A DNA stretch of 64,000 nucleotides, taken from the NCBI GenBank assembly GCA_037447655.1, contig JBBHKE010003381.1, positions 101,237 through 165,236 on the forward strand. The letters are read 5' to 3'. This document shows positions 34,093 to 45,581 of this stretch, in pieces (position 1 is the stretch's first letter; the number at the start of each line of letters is the position of its first letter). A program made the position numbers and the translations under genes. The DNA is from Zygnema cylindricum. Taxonomy: Eukaryota > Streptophyta > Zygnematophyceae > Zygnematales > Zygnemataceae. Below the pieces are notes generated by a model that searched no databases, was not told the origin of the DNA, and worked only from the letters and a program-made list of their open reading frames with translations.

Positions 34093-35265
34093 TGTTGATA
34101 TTTGAGTATTTTCTAGGTCTTTATAGAAAAAGAGCAAAGGCAATTTGTCCCTGACTCCCTTCTCCAAGCCCCCACACTTGTTGTATTCACTGAAGGCTTC
34201 ATAGGGAGCTAGAGCCATGGCTGCCTAAGCTCACTAGAGAAGACATGGGGTGGATTAGGTAGATTTACCAAAAGGTACTTGACGAACCCAGGGATTGATC
34301 CTAGTACCTGCCGTCCGTCAAGTTGCCGTAGCCGTTAGCTCTAACCGTTAAGTCTATGAAAAATATTACGATATATTGTGTTTGATAAATATATAAATTG
34401 TTACACGTAGATTAATTCGTTTAACGGAGAATAGATACTAAGTCCATGGATACAGTTTAATTTAGTACGAAGTACGGTATGGGGACAGAACGGATACCGC
34501 GCATTTGTTTCGATAGCGAAACAAATATCGCGCGTCAAATTTCAGCAGCTAGGATTATAGTCGGTTTTCATCAGACGGCCGCGATAGGCGCCGCGATCAC
34601 GGAAGAGGTACTTTTAGCGTTTTACGGTCTTTGCCACGTCAGATGACACGTGGCGTGATAACATTGGATTACGTGAACTCCAGAGATTACGGGAACAAAT
34701 CCTGATTTGACACGTGACGACATTTTGGCCATGTTGTACAATGGCCGTACAGAAAGTACACCGGCACCTGTATTTTTCTGTACGACACAGTAATTTGATT
34801 GGTGCCGTACTTTAGTAGATAGAGTTTTAGAGGGGGAATAGGACTTAGATAATTTTGGGTAGGTAGATGCCCCTCCCAAAGAGCACCTTGTATAAATGGC
34901 AAACTTTGGCCAGCCATACCTATCAATTTACTTGACCATTTTCAATGATTATTTTTGCTGCGGACTCAGGGGAGTCCACGCTACACAAAAAGGTATTCGG
35001 TAAAAGTTTTTGCCTGCCAGGGTGGCTGCATTTATAAGGGAAAGTCAAAGTGGGTGAATGTGTCCAAAACTCATATTCTGACTTAGCATTCTGTGGTGAA
35101 AGTGAGCATACAAAAAGTCTTATTTCACAAGGGTGAAACTGCAATGGGTATCTGATTTTCAAGGGGTCAATCATTTGGGTTTATATCAACTTGGAGTCGG
35201 CACTATCTAGATAAGCTTCTTTTGGATTTGCGATTTCTGTGGGCAATGGAGCACACAGAGTTTCA
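34093..35265 (+). repeat. A3 5' LTR
   Basis: Starts TGTTGATATTTGAG and ends CAGAGTTTCA. Hairpin arms gactcccttctccaagcc (34153-34170) and ggcttcatagggagct (34195-34210). Minus-strand tRNA-like unit at 34269-34356. TATAAAT near 34890. An ATG at 35246 starts gag within the LTR. Confidence 0.9.
34269..34356 (-). promoter_or_regulatory. Antisense tRNA-like unit in A3 5' LTR
   Basis: The minus strand reads acttaacggttagagctaac, then ggtactaggATCAATCcctggg (T-arm-like) and gtaccTTTTggt. The 3' LTR has an almost identical copy at 37404-37490. Confidence 0.5.
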
Positions 35266-36260
35266 GGTTATGGGCCCACCATCTAGGGTGCCTAGGTTTG
35301 ATGGAACAGGCTTCACTTATTAGGGATTTATGATGGAGGGATTGCTTTTCGAGAAGCACTTATGGGGAATTGTTTCGGGACAAGTGAGATGTTCGCCACC
35401 TGGCTTTGGAGGAGATTACTATAGAGAATCATCTGAGGCTGCCTAAAATATCTACCTAAGTTCAGATGCTACGGAAGGTGAAGAGAAAAACCTTGCCGTG
35501 GATGGGGAAATAGGGGAGAAGGAACAAGGGACACCTATGGTGAGGGGAGCTAAGCTCTCAGCTATGGTACCACTTGTAGGGATTAAAACTGAAGAAAATG
35601 ACAGAAAAATATGGAAATACAAAAACACTATAGCAAAGCATCTTATACTTAGAAACGTGTCTAAGTCCATAGTTATCACTCTTATAAACTTAACGAAGTC
35701 TTCAAAGATATGGGAAGCACTAATTCAGATTTATAAGAGTGAGACTATTGAGAGGCAGCAATTAGTAAAACAAAAAATAGATGCCAATGTTTATAAAGGC
35801 TATAGCATGATAGAGTTTTGCAATGATATTGCTGCGCTATATGTTGAGCTTGCTAGTGCGGGATATGTAAATCTGAGGAGAAGAAGATTAATACACTATT
35901 TATGAAACTTCCAGATGAGTACGAAAACATCATTTGTCGTATGCAGGCAATGGATGTCTCCTCATGGACTTGGAGCTTTACCATGGGGATAATTCTTGTG
36001 AGGGAAAACACTTTGGAGCTTCGTAGGGGAAGTGACAAAGTGAATGCATTTACAGCTGGTGGTGATTGGCGAAAGCGTGATGAGAGGAACGACGGTGACG
36101 AGCGGAAGCGTGATGAGAGGAAAAAAGACAAAGGTAAACCTTATCGGAACTTTGGTAAAAAGAGAGGGAGAGGAAAAGAAACGAGAGCTTTGAAAAAGGG
36201 GGTTTGCTTCTTTTGTAGGGAACCGAGTCATTATATGGAGGAATGCCCTTGATTGGAAAA
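35246..36260 (+). pseudogene. A3 gag, two or more breaks
   Basis: Starts MEHTEFQVMGPPSRVPRFDG in the LTR. A TAG replaces Trp near 35321 (FTY*GFMMEG). Coding resumes with Gag text (IWEALIQIYKSETIERQQLV, YKGYSMIEFCNDIAALY). After a frameshift near 35880-35900 it gives MKLPDEYENIICRMQAM and the zinc knuckle CFFCREPSHYMEEC (Gly of the knuckle is Ser). A TGA follows at about 36252. Confidence 0.85.
35266..35281 (+). other. A3 primer-binding site, 16-nt match to initiator-Met tRNA anticodon arm
   Basis: GGTTATGGGCCCACCA directly follows the LTR terminal CA. Its complement TGGTGGGCCCATAACC matches the plant initiator-Met tRNA anticodon stem-loop as I recall it. It includes the ATG that pairs with the CAU anticodon. 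The A5 site (52177-52192) is the same 16 nt. Confidence 0.78.
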
Positions 36261-36459
36261 ACTTAGAAGTTCGAATGTGGATGAGGAGGAAGAAGAGGAA
36301 GAGGAGAAAGATGATCAAGATATTTTAGAGCTTCTCCGGGTTAGTAGTATGGGGAATGGAAAAAAGCACACAAAAGTTCCACGAAAGCAACAGTGTGCTT
36401 TTGGAAGTATAAGGGAAGTATAGAGAGAGGAGGTACTTGAGGATGTTGAGGAGTGTAGA

Positions 36460-37014
36460 GTGTATGACTTAGAAATGAGAAAGTCACATCTAGGATCGAT
36501 AAGTGAAAACGGGAAAGATAAAATTAATGAGGATAATTTTATAGATAATAGGGAAACAGAAAACTGGTCGGAAAGGGAGACTTCAACAGATTCCGATGAA
36601 AGGGGAGAAGTGAAACTCGAAGAGTTTTTAAAGGATAGGGGAGAAGAGAAATATTTGATTAAATGTTTAGGGGATAAGAAATATTTATTGGGAATTAAAT
36701 TAGAAAGTGATAGTGGAAAGAATTCCATGGGAGAGAGTGAGGGAAGTTCAGAAAATGGGGTAATTATCATAGATAAAAATATGAGTAAGAAAGATGTAGA
36801 TCTTATGAGGAACTTAGTGGGGACTAGTGTTTTTTGGGAATATTTGGGGGTGGATGGATTTGACGTCACTACTTGGTGTGATGTCGCTTGTGAAGATGTG
36901 CCTGTAAAAGGGTTATCATCCGGGTATGTGTTGCAGGTTGGGGATGGGGCTGACTGTTGGAAATGCAAAAGGGAAGTAGATTCTGGTTGGATGAAAAGGG
37001 GAGGAGGTGGATAA
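36460..37014 (+). CDS. Open 184-codon remnant ORF made of fused RT/RNase H scraps
   Basis: The frame is open for 184 codons and retains recognisable scraps in the order found in A pol: ECRVYDLE-type linker before it, LGDKKYLLGIKLESDS (RT LGEAKYILGIQ), SENGVIIIDKNMSKKDVDLM (linker), TTWCDVACEDVPVKGLSSGY (RNase H TTWxDASYGD...TSGY) and DGADCWKCKR (CCWSSK). Catalytic motifs such as YVDD are gone, so it cannot be an RT. Several separate deletions have all kept frame. It may be a new Gag-like or accessory protein, or chance. Confidence 0.4.
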   Translation: MYDLEMRKSHLGSISENGKDKINEDNFIDNRETENWSERETSTDSDERGEVKLEEFLKDRGEEKYLIKCLGDKKYLLGIKLESDSGKNSMGESEGSSENGVIIIDKNMSKKDVDLMRNLVGTSVFWEYLGVDGFDVTTWCDVACEDVPVKGLSSGYVLQVGDGADCWKCKREVDSGWMKRGGGG

Positions 37015-37226
37015 AATCTTTGATCCGATTTATGATAAGTGGGGTGCTAAATGAAATGTGTTATGCAATTATTATTTTAGTTCATCTAATGCATTGTTTT
37101 AAATACGAGAGTATTTTTCTTAAGTTGTATAAAAGGAAAAAGAAAAAGAAAAAGGAAATAGAGGAAGGGGTGTTTGTTTATTTGTTTGTAAGTGTTGAAA
37201 GAAAGTAGACTAGAAAACAGGGGAAG

Positions 37227-38398
37227 TGGTGATATTTGAGTATTTTCTAGGTCTTTATAGAAAAAGAGCAAAGGCAATCTGTCCCTGACTCCCTTCTCCA
37301 AGCCCCCACACTTGTTGTAGTCGCTGAAGGCTTCATAGGGAGCTAGAGCCATGGCTGCCTAAGCTCACTAAAGAAGACATGGGGTGGATTAGGTAGATTT
37401 ACCAAAAGGTACTTGACGAACCCAGGGATTGATCCTAGTACCTGCCGTCCGTCAAGTTGCCGTAGCCGTTAGCTCTAACCGTTAAGTCTATGAATAATAT
37501 TACGATATATTGTGTTTGATAAATATATAAATTGTTACACGTAGATTAATTCGTTTAACGGAGAATATATACTTAGTGCATGGATACAGTTTAATTTAGT
37601 ACAGAGTACGGTATGGGGACAGAACCGATACCGCGCATTTGTTTCGATAGCGAAACAAATATCGCGCGTCGAATTTCAGCGGCTAGGATTATAGCCGGTT
37701 TTCATCAGACGGCCGCGATAGGCGTCGCGATCACGGAAGAGGTACTTTTAGCGTTTTACGGTCTTTCCCACGTCAGATGACACGTGGCGTGATAACATTG
37801 GATTACGGGAACTCCAGAGATTACGGGAACAAATCCTGATTTGACACGTGACGACATTTTGGCCATGTTGTACAATGGCCGTACAGAAAGTACACCGGCA
37901 CCTGTATTTTTCTGTACGACACAGTAATTTGGTTGGTGTCGTACTTTAGTAGATAAAGTTTTAGAGGGGGAATAGGACTTAGAAAATTTTGGGTAGGTAG
38001 CTGCCTCTCCTAGAGAGCACCTGGTAAAAATGGCAACCTTTGGCGAGCCATAACTATTAATTTACCTGACCATTTTCAGTGACTCTTTTTGTTGCGAACT
38101 CACGGGAGTCCACGCTACACAAGGGTGTATTCGGTCAGAGTTTTTTCCTGCCAGGGTGGCTGCATTTTTAATGGAAAGTCAAAGTGGGTGAATGTGTCCA
38201 AAACTCATATTCTAACTTTACATTCTGTGGTGAAACTGAGCACACACACAGTCTTATTTCACAAGGGTGAAACTACAATAGGTGTCTGATGGTCAAGGGG
38301 TCAGTCATTTGGGTTATATCAACTTGGAGTCGGCACTATCTAGATAAGTTTCGTTTGGATCTGCGATTTCTGTGGGCAATGGAGCACACAGAGTTTCA
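37227..38398 (+). repeat. A3 3' LTR
   Basis: Starts TGGTGATATTTGAG (TT changed to GT relative to the 5' LTR) after the polypurine tract and ends gagtttca. Hairpin at 37287-37344; tRNA-like unit at 37404-37490 (minus). B3 sequence begins at 38399. Confidence 0.9.
37404..37490 (-). promoter_or_regulatory. Antisense tRNA-like unit in A3 3' LTR
   Basis: Same D-arm/A-box-like, T-arm/B-box-like and TTTT parts as in the 5' LTR of A3. Confidence 0.5.
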
Positions 38399-39922
38399 GT
38401 TTTGTTGCCCGATGCTTAGACTATTTAGGAAATGGCAGTCTTTGGATTTTGCCTAAAGCGTAGCCATCACATGTTTTGACCGGCTGATCTGTGATTGATA
38501 CACCCTCTATTTTGCCAGCAAACACCATTTTTTTCAAGCTATCATAGTTTACATGACCTAATCTTTTATGCCACAACTAATCTAAGTGCAAAACACCAGA
38601 GTACTGAACATCATTCTCTTTGGTATTAGCCATATCCATGCGGTACATCTTTCTATTATCTCTAGTACCCGTAACTGCAACTTTTCCATTTTTGCTAACA
38701 ACCAACCGACCATTTTTCAAATTAATCTCAAAGCCTTTACTCTCAACCAAAGACGTAGAAGACAGATTTTTCCTAAAGTCGGGCACAAATAAGACATTGT
38801 GAAGATTCCTTTCAATTGCCTTTCCTTCTACATCAACTAGCAACGACACATCACCCACAGCACGAGTCAATACACTCATTCCACAAGTATAATAAATATC
38901 TTTCTACGACGTTGTTTTCAGATTTTTGAAGATTGCCTTGTTCCAGCACATATGGGCTGACGCTCCCGTATCCATTATCCATCCGGGGTCCTTTGCGCCC
39001 TCCATTGCTGATGCCATAGCGAATAGATCCGTTTTGTCCTCCGCAAAAAACGTCAAAGTCTCGTCTTGGAGAGACGAAAAATCTAAAAATAATGCATTTC
39101 CACGAGATGTAGGCCCCGTGAAGCTTTTGTAAAACTAACTTTGTTGCCATCCTGGCCTGTATAAACCAGTATCATTTTCCTTTTTAAGCTTAGGACAGAA
39201 TTTATATCCATGACCTCTTTGACTTCAATAGAAACATGCATTGTTGGATTGTCGATTTGCACCTTGGTTAAACTGTCTGACCTGATTAAACTGATTCCTT
39301 TGTTGATTAAAATAGCCTTTCTTCTCAAAGTCTGAATTAAAAGCCTCTACTTGCTTAACATTTAGAATATTAGATGTAGCTTCCTCCTCTAGTAAAATAT
39401 TGATAGCTAATTGTAAAGTCCAACTAGCCTTATCTTTATGTTTGAGCATATCAAATGCTCCTTTCATACTACGAGGGAGACCCCTCATGAGAGACCCCTC
39501 ATGCTGCTTGTTGTACCTAAGGAAACATCCCACCTGCAAAAGCATGTGCATCTACAAGGATGCGAAATTTGTTAGAATATTTAGCCATTCTACCGCCAGT
39601 GTACCTATAGTCCCAAATCTCTCCCGCCAATAAAAGCTCTTCTTGGACATTAGACTTTTTATAATCATTTTTAAGAGATTTCCAGATATTAATTGTTTTT
39701 TTCATTTTTATCCGAGACATAGCTAAGTCCTCAGATATACAAAATTTCAAAATAGAACGAGCCTGCGTATTTTTCTTAGACGATGACAGATCAAATTTAT
39801 CCAGCGAACCATCCTATATAACCAAAAGATTAACATTCTCAAAATGTGTCTCCACCATATCCGCCTAGTAAACGTACTTTTCCCCTGAAAAGATAGAAAA
39901 TATTTATGACATGCCCATAACC
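38399..39922 (-). pseudogene. B3 gag, protease and start of integrase
   Basis: The minus strand gives Gag (RIKMKKTINIWKSLKNDYKK, LMRGLPRSMKGAFDMLKHKD), a zinc knuckle with a stop at the second Cys, an intact protease DTGASAHMC, the protease C-terminal part (VTGTRDNRKMYRMDMANTKE) and an integrase finger (HKRLGHVNYDSLKK). The PBS is ggttatgggcat at 39911-39922. It begins with a 68-bp segment homologous to 34025-34092. Confidence 0.88.
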
Positions 39923-40639
39923 TGTTGTTCTACAACCACTGGTGCAGGTGGAGGAGCAGCAGTAGTAATAGAAGTAAACATGAAACACTCTCAGAAGCTA
40001 TCAAGAATCCTACCTAACAGTTGTTTACAAGTGCTCACCAAATCTTATACAAGCATCCAAACTTCACAAAGCTATTTTAAAGTATAGAGCAGCATAAACA
40101 CTGACAACTCCCAAAGTTCTAATACAATTGACCCAACAACACTCAAGATATAATACTCATAAGTTTCCCAAAAACTGTCAGCAGTTTTACTACTTGGAAG
40201 TCTGGATACATATTATGTTATGAGTCCTAAGTCTTATACTTGTGTTATACTAGCTATACTAGTGTACCTGAGAGGTATGTCAAACCACCAAGCTAACACT
40301 AATTTGACAAGCTACCACTGAGCTGCCCACTAAGTTTTCTAGAATCGTATCTATCGAAGTTGCTCTGTACTGTAGAGAATCTCATAAAAGATATCGGACA
40401 ATGTGTTTGTCCATACGGACCATATCAAACGTAATCGCAGTTGCGTTGTCTTAACTTTATCGTTGCTGCTTTGTTCTAAGTGTGTCGCAGCTTCGCTGTT
40501 GCGCTGCTCTGTCTACATGGTAGCTATGCTGCTGCGTTGCTCTATCTATATAGCAACTACGCTGTTCTATCTGGGTTGCAATTGCGTTGTCCTGTATTAC
40601 ACTCAAGTGATCGCGCATGTCCTTGTGAAACTTATGTTA
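39923..40639 (-). repeat. B3 5' LTR, truncated
   Basis: From tgttgttctacaacc to cttatgtta, where A4 begins. The distal end (gctttccaaaagacaaca in B1) is missing. It encodes the Gag start and has a weaker GCAGC-rich tract (40440-40600). Confidence 0.8.
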
Positions 40640-41694
40640 TGAAACTCTGAGACCTCCATAAGTCCTCAGAGTGGACACCTTCGAAGAAGCCTCTAGGATA
40701 ACCCTGACCCCTTTGTGTTCCAGCAAAAAAAACTGCCACCCTGGCAGACAATAACTCTGACCAACTTCACCCGTGTGAAGGCAAGACTCCCTTGAGTCGA
40801 TAGCAAAAAGAATCTCTGAATTTGGTCCCCTGAGCAGTAAGTTATGGAGGGTCAAAGTTGACCATTTTGTACAGAAGCTCTCTCGGAGAGAGGGTCCTAT
40901 CTCCTAATTTTTCTAAGTCCTATCTCTCTCACAAACTATATCTACTAATTTACGGAACCAATCAGATTACAGTTCCGTACACAAAAGTACAGGTGCCGGT
41001 GTACTTTTTGTACGGACACCGTACGACATGGCCTAAATGTCGACACGTGGTATGTCCGGATTCGCTCTTGTAATCCTCGGAGATGGCGCGATCCAATGTA
41101 ATTCCGCCATGTGTCATCCAATGTGGCAATGACCACAAACCTCCGAAATCCTCTTCCGCGATCTCGGCGTTAATTCGGGCCGTCCGATTAAATTCATATT
41201 TAATCGTAGCCGTAAAAATTACATGCGCGATATTCGTATCATTAAATAAATAAATGCGCGGTATTGGTTTCTTATCCGTACCGTAATCCATACTTTTACA
41301 TTAGTGGATCTATGTATCCTGTAACACTTATTGTTAAATGAATTATACTACCTGATAATGTACAATTAGTTATCAAACCATATAATACGTATCAATAGTG
41401 GTAAATTTAACGGTTAAGGGTACCGGCTACCGGTTGTCAGCCGGCCGGTAGGTACCAGGATCAAACTCTGTGGCCGGCACATACCTTTTAGTAAAAACCC
41501 CTAACTAATATATATTTCCCGTAAACCTCTTGATAGCCTAGGTAGCCATGGCTCTAGCTTCCTCTCCAATTTCTCAGTGACTGCGACAAGTTTGAGAGTT
41601 GAAACAAGACAAGTTAGAGGTAGACTGCCTCGGCTTCTATCAATATTTTAATTTAGACCTAGAAAATACTTAAAATGGACCATTAATTTCTACA
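40640..41694 (-). repeat. A4 3' LTR
   Basis: 1055 bp from tgaaactctgagacc to attaatttctaca. Contains the tRNA-like unit (41404-41489), a hairpin near 41555-41617 and GTAC plus CACGTGG motifs near 40975-41050. Inserted in the B3 LTR. Confidence 0.88.
41404..41489 (+). promoter_or_regulatory. Antisense tRNA-like unit in A4 LTR
   Basis: tttaacggttaagggtacc is followed by ggtaccaggATCAAACtctg and atacCTTTTag. Same parts and order as in the other A LTRs. Confidence 0.45.
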
Positions 41695-44600
41695 CTCACC
41701 TTATTTTCTAGTCAATCTTTAATTTCAGACCTCACTTCTCCTTGTAGAAAATTAGCTTAGTGGAAGGTACAGGTTTGGTCATCATATCTGCTACCATCTC
41801 ACTATCTGGTCGGTACTCTAAAATAATTATTTTGTTTTCTACTTTCTCTCTAACAAAGCTGAGTCTAATGTCCATGTGTTTGGCTTTAAAATGATGTTTA
41901 GGATTAGCAGAAATAGCGATTGCTGCCTGATTATCACAAAATATTTTATGCACACCACTCTTAAGGTGACCAAGCTCATCAAGCAAAGACTTGACCCACA
42001 TCACTTCTTTTACAGCAGAGCAAGAGGCCATATACTCAGCCCTAATGGTGGACTGAGCAATAACTTTTTGTTGTTTGCTACTCCAACAGCAAGCCCGATC
42101 ACCCACATATAATACATATCCAGAAGTACATCTCCTCATCAGAGCATCACAATAACTGGCATCACTCCAAGTAGTGAAGTCAGTATTCTCTCCACCCAAA
42201 TGCAACCATAGATCCCTAGTTCCTATCAAATATCGAAGGACTCTCTTAGCTGCCTTCCAATCCCTCTTAGTGGGAGCATTTAGACTTCTACTCAACACTC
42301 CTACAGCTGCAGCTAAATCTGGCCGGGTACAATTCATAAAATAGATTAGACTTCCCACTACTTGCCTGTAAGGAATAGTCTGCATGAACTTTTGTTCTTC
42401 AAGAGATAATTCCTCGTCTAAGACTATGACTCCTTCTTCCTCACTCCCCTCACTTCCCTTCTTCAACTCCATTGGAGTTGTACAACTATTAGCTTTATCC
42501 ATTTGAAATTTTTCAAGCATGTTCCCTATTGCTTCCTTTTGAGTCAATCTTATAATTATTCTTTTTCAGTCTCTCTCTACTTGAATGACCAAAATATATT
42601 TTGCTTCCCCCATATCCTTCATTTCAAATCTCCCCTTAAGATCGGTTTTCAGTTTATTAATTTTTTTCATTGATTTACTTAAAATAAGCAAATCATCAAC
42701 ATAAATTGCAATAAATATAAAACCTTCCTCATCTTGGACAAAATAGATTGAGTGATCTGAGTTGATCCGGATATATCCCTGACCGGTAAGAAACTCATCA
42801 AGCTTGTTATTCCACAATCGAGGTCCCTGTTTCAAACCATAAAGAGATTTAATCAGCCGGCATACCTTACTCTCCTCTCTTTCCTCCCAAAACCTTCGGG
42901 TTGTCGCATGAAGATCTCCTCTTCCAATTCTCCATGCCAAAAGGTTGTCTTGATGTCCATTTGGTGCACTTCCTTGTCTTCCGCTGCTGCCAGGCTGAGA
43001 AGTATGCGGACAGAGGGAAATTTGACCACCGGGGCAAAGGTTTCCTCGTAGTCAATTCACTCCAATTGTGTAAATCCCTTTGCCACTTGTCGGGCCTTTT
43101 AGCGCTCGATTGTGTTATCTGGATTCAGTTTTAATTTGAAAACCCACTTAAAACCGATTAGTTTTTTCGGTTAGGTGGACAATCCACCAGCTCCCAAGTA
43201 TTGCCTGCCATAATTGAGGCCATCTCCTCATTGATGGCTGTCTTCCACCGATTTCTTTCTGGACAAGTCATCGCCTCTCCATACGTTTGAGGTTCATCTT
43301 GATGAGATAGTTTAGTTACCTTGTTATTAACCTGTTTTTCTTGCAGTCTTTTGCTACTTCTCCTTCCCCCTTCAAAATCTGAGGCCGGAATAGATGGTTT
43401 TTGTGGATTCTTTTGAACAAACTCGGCTTCTTCCCTATCCCTTGATTTCGAATCAATTTCCACCACGTCTTCCGCTTCGGTAGAGTTTTCACTGGAGTTT
43501 CCACATCCGAGTCCTTTTTGGTCTTATTTCTATCTGCAAGAATGCCATCATCTCTAAAACTTGGATAGTTAGGAAGCTCAAAGTAATCGTGATTTTCTGA
43601 CTCAAATCTGATTTTTACTGACTTTGTATATTTGAAGGGATCCACAGACTTTCCCTCATCCATAACTACTAGATGCTTTACTAAGATTATATCTTCCCTT
43701 TTTAGATCATAAACTCTATATCCTTTAACATCCTCATCATATCCTAATAAGTATCTCGGTTTTCCTTTAGGATGTAGCTTCCAATTAGACCGATCTATAT
43801 CTAGATTGAATACTTAACTGCCGAAAACCTTTAAGTGAGATATGTCTGGTTTCTAGCATGTCCATCTCTCATAAGGTGTTTGATCTTTTATAGCTGAAGT
43901 AAGAACTCTATTTTTGAGGTAATTAGCACAGTTCATTTCTTCTGCCCAAAACCTTTTTCCTATCTTCTTATCTGACAACATACTTCTAGCACTATCACTT
44001 AGTGTTCTATTTAACCTTTCAGCTACCCCATTCTATTCCGGGTTTTGTGGAACTGTCTTTAGGTGTTGAACCCCATCTTCCCTCAAAAATCCTCAAATTG
44101 GTTAGAAGTATACTCTCCACCATTGTCACTCCTTATTCTCTTGATTGGAATTTCATGAAGTTTTTCGCTCCATGCTTTATATTGTCTAAAACAATCCTAG
44201 GGTTTGGGACTTCTTTTTCAAAAAATACACTCGGGAATACCGAGACTTATCATCTGTGATAGTCATCATAAATCTCTTCCCCCACGGTGAGGGCACTTTA
44301 GCCGGTCCCCAAATATCCGTGTGAACTAGATCTAGAACTTTTTCTCCCTTATAGGTGGTTGTTTTAGAATAGGGTAATTTGTGTGTTTTACCTTGAGCAC
44401 ATCCACTACAATCACTTACATTATCATTCTCACTGAACTTAATCCCTTCCACCACTCCCATCTTTTTCATCTCTCTTAACTTGTCTATATTCACATGCCC
44501 AAGCCTATTATGCCACATCATAATATCATGAACACCAGCACATAATAAAGTTTCTTCTTTTCATTACTTAAAACCAGCCTAAACATCCCATGGCTACCTT

Positions 44601-45563
44601 TCTCAGCAATGAAATAGACATCCTCCTCAAAACTAGCAATAAAGACTCCTTCCCTAGTGCTAGTAAAAAAACCTTTATCATCTAATACGGATGTAGAGAT
44701 GAGATTTTTGTTCAGCTCCTGAATGAACAATACATCGGAGAATGTTACTATGGATGTCTTTCCTTCTACTAACACTTTCAAATCTACTGATCCTACAAGA
44801 ATAGTGGTGACTATCCTCCCATCCCCGTACTCTATCTCTACGGTGGGAATATTTCTATCTTACTGAACAGGTGCCTATCCTTACACATGTGCATGGAGGC
44901 ACTAGAATCTATAATCCAGCCTGCTTCACCTTTCAATCCACTGTAAGCACATTTCTGCCTTCATGGAATTTCGACCTCGTTTTTCGCCTCCAGTTCCTCA
45001 TCTAAAAAGAGCTCATCGTCCTCGTCCCTAGATTCCACCTCATGCACCTGTGTCACAAGGGCCTTTTTCTTTCCTCTCGGGGTACCACCAGTTTGCCCCT
45101 CCTTTAACCGAAGCTCGGTTAGCTCGGTGCACTCTGCCATATAGTGCCCAGGTTTCTTACAAAAATGGCATAAACCTTTGGGAGCCCTTGGTCCAAACTC
45201 GTCGGTTCAATTTTTCTGCTCCCTCCCCCTATAGTTTTCGACCGGTTTCCGAGAATCCTTGTTCCTCCAATCGGTCGCAATTGCCATGGCTTGCCCACTC
45301 TTTCCTCCCCTTTGGATCTCAATTGAATTATCCCGAACGAGAATCATTCCTACCACAGAGTTCCATATCCACCTTGAGTCCGGCAAGTCCTACACACGGT
45401 TGACTATATTCTCGAACTCATAGCGTAACTTCATCAGTAAACAGTTAACCTTTTCTTTTTCACAAAAATCTTTTCATGCACTCTCTAGCTCCATGAAATG
45501 TGTAGCAAGCTCATTGCAAAAATCCAACATCTTCCCCCCTTTGTATACATACTCTTTAACTTT
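41695..45563 (-). pseudogene. A4 gag-pol polyprotein, 5' end missing
   Basis: The minus strand reads late Gag with knuckle (CHFCKKPGHYMAEC-type), then a protease with DSSAS (active-site Gly to Ser), the integrase finger HNRLGHVNIDKL...CSGC, the core (SDNGGEYTS), the linker and RT (YVDDLLILS). RNase H follows (TTWSDASYCD, FCDNQAAIAIS). A CGA to TGA change near 42563 stops RT. Gag upstream of ctctttaacttt and the 5' LTR are absent: at 45563 the sequence changes to B4. Confidence 0.9.
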
Positions 45564-45581
45564 AAAATCATGTGAAGGTTG
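45561..45581 (+). pseudogene. B4 fragment left of A5 (integrase finger)
   Basis: Twenty-one bases reading LKSCEG in plus sense. They join, across A5, to GFSLGKIHKLPFP at 59908, matching TCDGCALGKIHRLPFP of B1. Only this scrap of the B4 5' half survives. The assignment rests on reading-frame continuity and the ggtt target duplication. Confidence 0.6.

Larger units (their letters stand above)
34093..38398 (+). mobile_element. A3: non-autonomous deletion derivative of family A
   Basis: 4.3 kb with LTRs 34093-35265 and 37227-38398 (about 2-3 percent apart in the part I compared), a 16-nt PBS, a polypurine tract (aaaacaggggaag, 37214-37226) and an internal region of only about 1.96 kb. Protease, integrase and most of RT are deleted. 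There is no TSD: the left flank belongs to B2 and the right flank to a different B copy. Confidence 0.88.

Noticed and set aside
29286-40639. B2 and B3 as one B element split by A3
   Set aside because: Their LTRs are too different and the 68-bp flanks of A3 are only 85 percent identical, so two separate elements fit better.
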